Positions 58,439 to 64,000 of a DNA stretch of 64,000 nt are shown piece by piece. The position numbers and the translations under genes are program-made. Each line of letters starts with the position of its first letter. The stretch's first letter is position 1. This DNA comes from Monocercomonoides exilis (Eukaryota; Preaxostyla; Oxymonadida; Polymastigidae), in the NCBI GenBank assembly GCA_001643675.2, contig LSRY02000051.1, positions 250,501 through 314,500 on the forward strand, written 5' to 3'. The notes below the pieces were generated by a model. That model had not been told where the DNA came from. It searched no databases and saw only the letters and a list, made by a program, of their open reading frames with translations.

Positions 58439-59800
58439 ATGTTATTCTTCCTTTTTTCTCTCTTGTTTCTTTCTGAACTAATTGAATCAAAGATATATTT
58501 TAAGGAAGAATTCGACAGTTTGTATTTTTCAAGAAAATATTTGTTGATTAGCAAATTACTTTTAATGAAAAACATGAAATTTTTGAAAATTATTCTTTTT
58601 CAGAGGATTGGGCCTCAAGATGGGTTATCAGCACAGCACTTCCCGAAAGAAAGCTTGGAAAATGGGGGTTGGGAACTCCACCAAAATATCACAACAAGGA
58701 GAAGGCAAAAGGGCTGAAAACATTCACAGATCACCGACATTATCTCATCAGCGCTGATATGGGTAAAACCTTTTCCAATGAAGGAAAGACGTTGATTTTA
58801 TCATATTCTGTGATGTATCCAGAATATAAAGACTGCGAAGGAGCATACATCAAATTGTTGCCAGAAGTGATAAACCAAGAAAAATTCAACGCAACAGATC
58901 CTTATTACATCATGTTTGGACCAGATATTTGCGGAAGAGATAAGAACTTCTTCCAGTTTGTGATTATGAAAAATCAAAAGGCTCATCCAATCAAAAAGAT
59001 CATCAACAGCACTGCAGATGCAGGAACACATTTATATACATTGTTCCTTCATTTTGAGAACTACACCTATGAAATATTTATTGATGAAGATAGAAAATAT
59101 GATGGTAAGCTTTGGGAGGACTTTGATTTTATGGAGCCACCTATGGTTTGACTTATCATTTTTTATTTCAACTTTGCTAAAACTGAATTTTCTCTTTTTT
59201 AAGATTCCTGATCCTGACGCAAAGCAACCAGACGATTGGGAAACAGATCCAGATATTCCAGATCCAACAGACAAGAAGCCAATGAACTGGGATCAGCCAA
59301 TGGTGATTCCGGATCCTACAAAGAAGAAGCCCTATGACTGGGACGAAGCTACTGAAGGGCCTTGGGTGCAGCCAATGGTGAAGAACCCAAGATACAAAGG
59401 GAAGTGGGTTCCGAGGTTGATATACAATCCGAAGTACAAAGGAGAATGGAAGCCGCCTCTGATTCCAAATCCAAAATATGCCCCACAACTGAAGAAACTG
59501 CCATTTAAGCGAATCAGATACATCGGCTTTGATTTGTGGCAGGTGACAGCAGGGACGCTCTTTGACAACATCTTTGTTGGGGACGATGTGGACGAGTACA
59601 AGACATTCGTGTCTCAGACGTGGGAGCTGCAGAAGAAAGCAGAAAAGGGAGCATCGGAGACAAGCACAAGGGATGGCAATCTGATGGATGTGGAACCAGA
59701 GAATTATGATGATGAGCCTATTCCTGATGACACAGAGCTGGCTGACGAGGATATCGACAAGGAAGATGATGACTTCGAAGATGAAGGCATATCAATTTAA
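58439..59800 (+). CDS. CALR: Calreticulin
   Basis: Ca2+-binding lectin chaperone of the ER lumen. Three exons (58439-58517, 58604-59145, 59204-59800) give 405 aa. It has a signal peptide (MLFFLFSLLFLSELIESK), the N-domain signatures YKDCEGAYIKLLP and IMFGPDICGRD, and a full P-domain. The P-domain has three type 1 repeats (PDPDAKQPDDW, DPTDKKPMNW, PDPTKKKPYDW) and three type 2 repeats (such as GKWVPRLIYNPKYKG). The C-domain starts GFDLWQVTAGTLFDNIFVGD and ends in a shorter acidic tail. The last residues are EDEGISI, with no KDEL/HDEL-type retrieval signal. No transmembrane segment is seen, so it is not calnexin as modelled. Confidence 0.93.
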
Positions 59801-60487
59801 CCAAATAAGCTCACTTCATTCTTTTGCTGTTTGAGTTCGACTGCAGAGTTACTACAAATTCATGATTATTGTTTTCTCAAACTTTTCTTCCTTTTATTGA
59901 ATTATTCCGTAATTTTTTGTTTTATTACACGACAAAATTAAAGTCATTGCGTGAACATGCGTTTGTTTTATATATCTTTTCAATGGACAGAATATTTTTA
60001 TTTTTGTTCGGTTGCAATTCAAATTGATCATGACCCCCTTTTTCTCTTTCAAAAGAATGGTATATAACTTCATTAATTCAAAATTTGAGATGACATTTAA
60101 ATCTGTGATAATTTCTTATACATTCTCATTATATTGTAGGAAATGCATAATGACAAATCACAGAAGAGATAAAGCAAAGATATTCGCAGGCTGTCATATT
60201 ATTTTGGCAGTTGGATTAAAAATTTGCATAAATCAACAAAATAAAAAATAACTGGAATTTTGAAACATTGATATGTTATAAATTTGAAAAAAATAGTTGG
60301 AAGTTTCGTTTGAATTGCAAAGATTTCTTTTATAAAAATAATTATTTTTCAATAAATCCAAAAAATGAAAAATTTAACAATTTCATTTTTAATATTCATT
60401 GAATAAAAAGCAAAGCAAAAAATTGTCTAAAATTCGTTAAAGAAGTGAGATGAAATAGTATATTTGAAGTTAGACCGAAAAAGTTAT
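59801..60487. other. Intergenic, convergent, AT-rich
   Basis: 3' flanks of calreticulin (+) and Ran (-). A short open frame at 60012-60251 has no domain or coding texture. No other feature is seen. Confidence 0.55.
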
Positions 60488-61239
60488 TTAGATCATATCG
60501 TCCATTGGCAAAGGAAGTGCAGCGGCTTCAGCAACTTCTTGTTGGATTTGAAGTGCAAGAGTTGGATCCATTTGGATTTCTGGTGGCATTAACGCCATTT
60601 GTTCCACCAAGGAAACAGATGGATCTCCAAGAAGTTTTGACAAAAGCATCAAATATGGCTTTTCGATGTTGTAGTTCGATTTTGCTGAAATTTCAACATA
60701 TTGCAAATTCTTCTTGCGATGGAAAGAAACTTGTTTTGTTTTAACTTGTCTGTCTTTCACATCAACTTTGTTTGCAACGAGAACGATGGGAATGTTTTCA
60801 CAAACACGTGTAAGATCTCTGTACCATTTCTCAACGTTGTTGTATGTTGCACGTGAAGTAACATCGAACATAAGAATTGCGCAATGTGCTTGAATGTAAT
60901 ATCCGTCTCTCAATCCACCAAACACTTCCTGTCCAGCTGTATCCCAGTTGCAGAATGTGATCGGTCCGTGGTTTGTGTGAAGAGTGAGGTTTGTCACATC
61001 AACACCAACTGAATTAAAAAATTTAAAATTCACATAGGACACCATAAAAATAATTAAGTTCACAAACTTGTGGCTATATATCTCTTTTCGAATTCTCCAG
61101 TTCTGTGACGTGTCACAAATGTTGTTTTTCCAGTTCCACCATCGCCAACAAGAACGAGTTTAAAAGTAGGAAACGATGGGGCTGCAACTGGAGCAGAGGT
61201 CATTGCGGGAGCAGGAGCTGGAGCGCCAAAAATTGACAT
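60488..61239 (-). CDS. RAN: Ran GTPase
   Basis: GTPase of nucleocytoplasmic transport and spindle assembly. Two exons (61239-61068 and 61008-60488) give 230 aa. Motifs: P-loop GDGGTGKTT, switch I with [49 protein letters not shown] and ISAKSNYN. Two oddities stand out. The residue after GQE is Val (V86) where Ran normally has Lys (K71 in human numbering). The C-terminus ends [10 protein letters not shown], less acidic than the usual DEDDDL. There is a 12-residue Ala/Pro extension before a second in-frame Met. The absence of prenylation cysteines fits Ran, not Rab. Confidence 0.93.
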
Positions 61240-61720
61240 TCGATCTTCAGATATACAACAAAAGGGTTAAAATACCAGTTGAGGAAATTTAGATCACTCT
61301 TTTCCCACCATTTTTCAAAACTTGTTATTCGTTGAAATAAGAAAAATTACGAATATATCGAAATTGAATATCATCAATTAGAAAATTCACCCTTTATTTC
61401 CTAAACATCTCTTACTGTATTTCACAAATTATAAAAAAATAATAAAAAAAATTTTTTTCATTTGTACAATAATTGGAATCTATGTGTTCAAGAACACAAA
61501 ATAATTAAAACGAAACAAAGTGAGATGCAATAAAAAATCACCAAATAAATTAAACCTTTAAAGAATAAATTGCTGGTATTGTAGAAAAATTTAAGCCAAC
61601 AATTTCTGAAAAAAAAAGAAACATATTATTTCATCGAAAATTATGAATAAAAATTATTCTTTAACGAAAACTCAAGAATATTAATTCCAAATAGCAAGTA
61701 GAATGAACAACATAAACAAG
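61240..61720. other. Intergenic between Ran and SNAPC3
   Basis: Holds the Ran promoter side and the 3' flank of SNAPC3. AT-rich; no specific motif is recognised. Confidence 0.55.
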
Positions 61721-63251
61721 TTATTCATGGTAATATGGGAATACTTCGAAATCATTGTAAAGCACTCTTCCTTCGAAGTCATAGTGAAGCGGGCGGTAGC
61801 AATGCTCGCAGAAGAAGAATGGATCTTCAGTTGCCATTCGATCTTGGTACGTAACATAACTAGAATAAAAGAATATGAATGAAATTCACACATAGAAGGA
61901 AATAATATGAAGCAAATATTCTGATAAAAATAAGGAATAAGGATAAAGTTCCACAAACCGAGCAGGAAAGATGTCGCAGATTTTGCACTTCCTTCTTCTG
62001 ATTTTAGCTTGGAAGATATGACGTGGGTAAGATGAGTATGTTTGGACGTCCATGGGAGTTGCGAGCCTTGCTTCAGTAAAGACAATGTTGTGCTCACACG
62101 AGCCCTGATGAACGTAAAGATAGGGCTGGCCTATCTTTATTGTCAAATCTAAGAAAGTCGTGTCTTCCATTCGCTTGGAGCTAAACATTCCAACAGAAGG
62201 GATAGTAAAGCGAGATTTGTCATTCACCCAATCTGATATGAATTTTGAATAATCCATATTCTCAGGTAGACGCATATCATTATAAAATGTGTTTTCAATA
62301 AGGAAAAATCCAGATTTTGTTTGTTGGCCATCCATAAGATAATCAGCAAGACAATATAAACGATCTCTAAGCGCAGTAAGTGACTGTGAGCCAAGTACTT
62401 GAAATTCTTGCTGTTTCAGTAATTTGGACGGATGATAAAGGGCAACTGTAATGATAACTTCATTTGGACCAATTGTACGTTCTTCTGGAGCATGAGTTGG
62501 CTCCTTCATCATCGATGCAATGTAGTTGATTTGCTTATGAGATCTGGTTGACTTTATATCTTGTGCGGTTCTAAATATAAATTAAACATGACAGCACCAA
62601 CAAAATTTTTATGAATTAAATATGTACGACAAAAAAATTAAAGAAAAATATTTTTTTATGATAAAGATATTAAAATTAATAAGTTTCAAACCGATTTTTG
62701 TACATTTCATAAGATCTAAGTTTGCAAGGCTTTGGATCAATTTGGCACTCCCTCTTTGCGCGCTCAACATTGTCTGCACCATTAACTGTAATATGAATAT
62801 TAACGATTTCAATTGTCAGCCGAACATTGAAACAAATTGATAAAAAGATATTCACGTGATCAGAAAAAAGCAATGGGTTTATAAGAAAGACACGAAATAG
62901 GGGTTCAAAAAAACTCTAAAAATCATACAGCTTTCTTGCTTGATGCCCATTTCCGCTTCTTCGTGAATGATTTTATCAATTACATCATCAATAACTTCTT
63001 TTTGTGATTTTTGTTTGAATTCGGAGCAGCTGTTGTATAATTTGTTTTTGAATTTTTATTTTGAAATAGGAAAGATAAAATCATAAACTCTTAAGAAAAT
63101 CATCTTTAAATAATTAATTGTCACACTCCAAATCAACCTGGTCTCGCGACCATCCTTCTGGAATAAAGTCTTCTTCAAATTTTGGTACTTTGTCACTAAC
63201 TGATGATTGAAAGTGGCGCAGTGATATTAATCTATGTCCTACAGTAGCCAT
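61721..63251 (-). CDS. SNAPC3: snRNA-activating protein complex subunit SNAPC3
   Basis: DNA-binding subunit of SNAPc, which recognises the proximal sequence element of snRNA promoters for RNA polymerases II and III. Five exons (63251-63127, 63029-62929, 62785-62692, 62570-61959, 61859-61721) give 356 aa. Family hallmarks are in order: VLGSQSLTALRDRLYCLADY, FFLIENTFYNDMRLPEN, RMEDTTFLDLTIKIGQPYLY, HQGSCEHNIVFTEARL, then the zinc-binding C-terminal region with CKICDIFPARYVTYQDRMA, DPFFFCEHCYRPLHYDFEG and a final FPYYHE. The N-terminal third is less conserved. The first intron uses gtgtga; the frame requires this donor. Confidence 0.9.
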
Positions 63252-63459
63252 ATTTCTTTTATTTTCGATTGCTGTTGCAAAAAAAAATTATAGTGCAGCA
63301 ATCAAACCAACACAGAAAATTTTTGAATGGCAAAGGGGGAATTTCATGGGTCGATCACATCAAACAGATCTTAAACGAGTATTTATTAAGTGCTCTTTTA
63401 TAAAAATATAACACTCCCACATTGCAATTAGCGATATTATAAAAAGAAGATTCTTCAAA

Positions 63460-64000
63460 ATGTACAAGTTACATGAAGGAGATCAAATGTCATCTGAATC
63501 ATCTTCTGCTTCCGAGATACCTGTTGTGCAACGGCAGTTATCATATTCTTTAAGCGATAAGAATAAAAATATACCAGCTAAAAGTGAAGAAACATCCGAT
63601 GATATGGACTTTAATCACCCTGGAGAACCTCCGCTCAAATCAATGTTTAATAAGGAAAGAATTCAAAAACCGTGGACTTTGAAGACTCATTTGTTTTTCA
63701 TTTTGTGGTTTCCTTTTGGATTGGTTCTTGGGACATTTAAGTTTTTAACTGTTATGTTTGTCGGAATGCCACTGATGGTGATTTTTAATCTGTTTGATAA
63801 AGAATGGCTTTTTTGGCAAACAGTGGGGAGATTCTACAATTTCTGGTCATATGTTCGAAATCCTGAAATGTTGGCACCTGCCAGTGAAGCACCTATCATC
63901 ACATGCAATCATGTCACTGATTTAGATGGTAAAAATATTTTATTAGAATTATAATTTCAAAATATTTCAAATATTTTATTTTATTAGGAATTGCTTATTT
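63460..64000 (+). CDS. PlsC-type acyltransferase, 5' end only
   Basis: Lysophospholipid or glycerol-3-phosphate acyltransferase of glycerolipid synthesis, cut by the right edge. Exon 1 is 63460-63928; a GT-AG intron leads to a second exon at 63988, which runs off the window after about four codons. A Ser-rich cytosolic N-terminus is followed by two hydrophobic segments (HLFFILWFPFGLVLGTFKFL and VMFVGMPLMVIFNLF). CNHVTDLDG then supplies the H-x4-D catalytic motif at the exon end. Whether it is GPAT, AGPAT or LPCAT needs the missing part. Its start is 208 bp from the divergent SNAPC3 gene. Confidence 0.8.

Noticed and set aside
1-64000. tRNA, rRNA, snRNA genes and CRISPR arrays
   Set aside because: No cloverleaf, conserved rRNA block or regularly spaced direct repeats were found; AT-rich hairpins seen are simple palindromes.

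Overview
The window is nuclear DNA of a unicellular eukaryote. It carries about 21 protein genes, most split by short GT-AG introns of roughly 50-150 bp, with the standard genetic code (TAA, TAG and TGA are all used as stops). Intergenic DNA is AT-rich and contains long homopolymers. Two giant proteins carry very long polyserine tracts, and near 48 kb there is a copy of a Lys/Glu-rich protein family that I recall from oxymonad flagellates such as Monocercomonoides. An oxymonad (Preaxostyla) is therefore my best guess at the source. That placement rests on recall and was not checked by any search.

Layout. 0-6 kb: ATG8 (+), the ESCRT-III protein CHMP1 (-), a charged repeat-motif protein (-) and a secreted RNase T2 (+). 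6.3-29 kb: two adjacent giant minus-strand genes, a RasGAP protein (about 3,236 aa) and a TRAPPC8/Trs85-like protein (about 3,934 aa), both inflated by serine tracts. 29-45 kb: a TPR protein (+), a Rab11-like GTPase (-), an unknown intronless gene (+), the WD40 protein EIPR1 (-), APC11 (+), a coiled-coil protein (-), VAC14 (+) and a secreted metallophosphoesterase of the 5'-nucleotidase type (+). 45-52 kb: a gene-poor accessory stretch with decayed coding sequence, a disrupted member of the lineage-specific family, nested palindromes and a 778 bp fold-back element with 313 bp arms. 52-64 kb: a TBC1D12/14-like RabGAP (+), an LRR/HECT ubiquitin ligase (+), calreticulin (+), Ran (-), SNAPC3 (-) and the first exon of a PlsC-type acyltransferase (+) that runs off the right edge.

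Many of the genes act in one cellular area: endomembrane traffic, autophagy and lysosomal lipid control (ATG8, CHMP1, TRAPPC8, Rab11, EIPR1, VAC14, TBC). They are not an operon, because orientations are mixed, several neighbours are divergent or convergent and each gene has its own introns. I found no tRNA, rRNA, CRISPR or prophage-like feature. No single undescribed system stands out; the most novel material is the 45-52 kb island and the architecture of the two polyserine giants.
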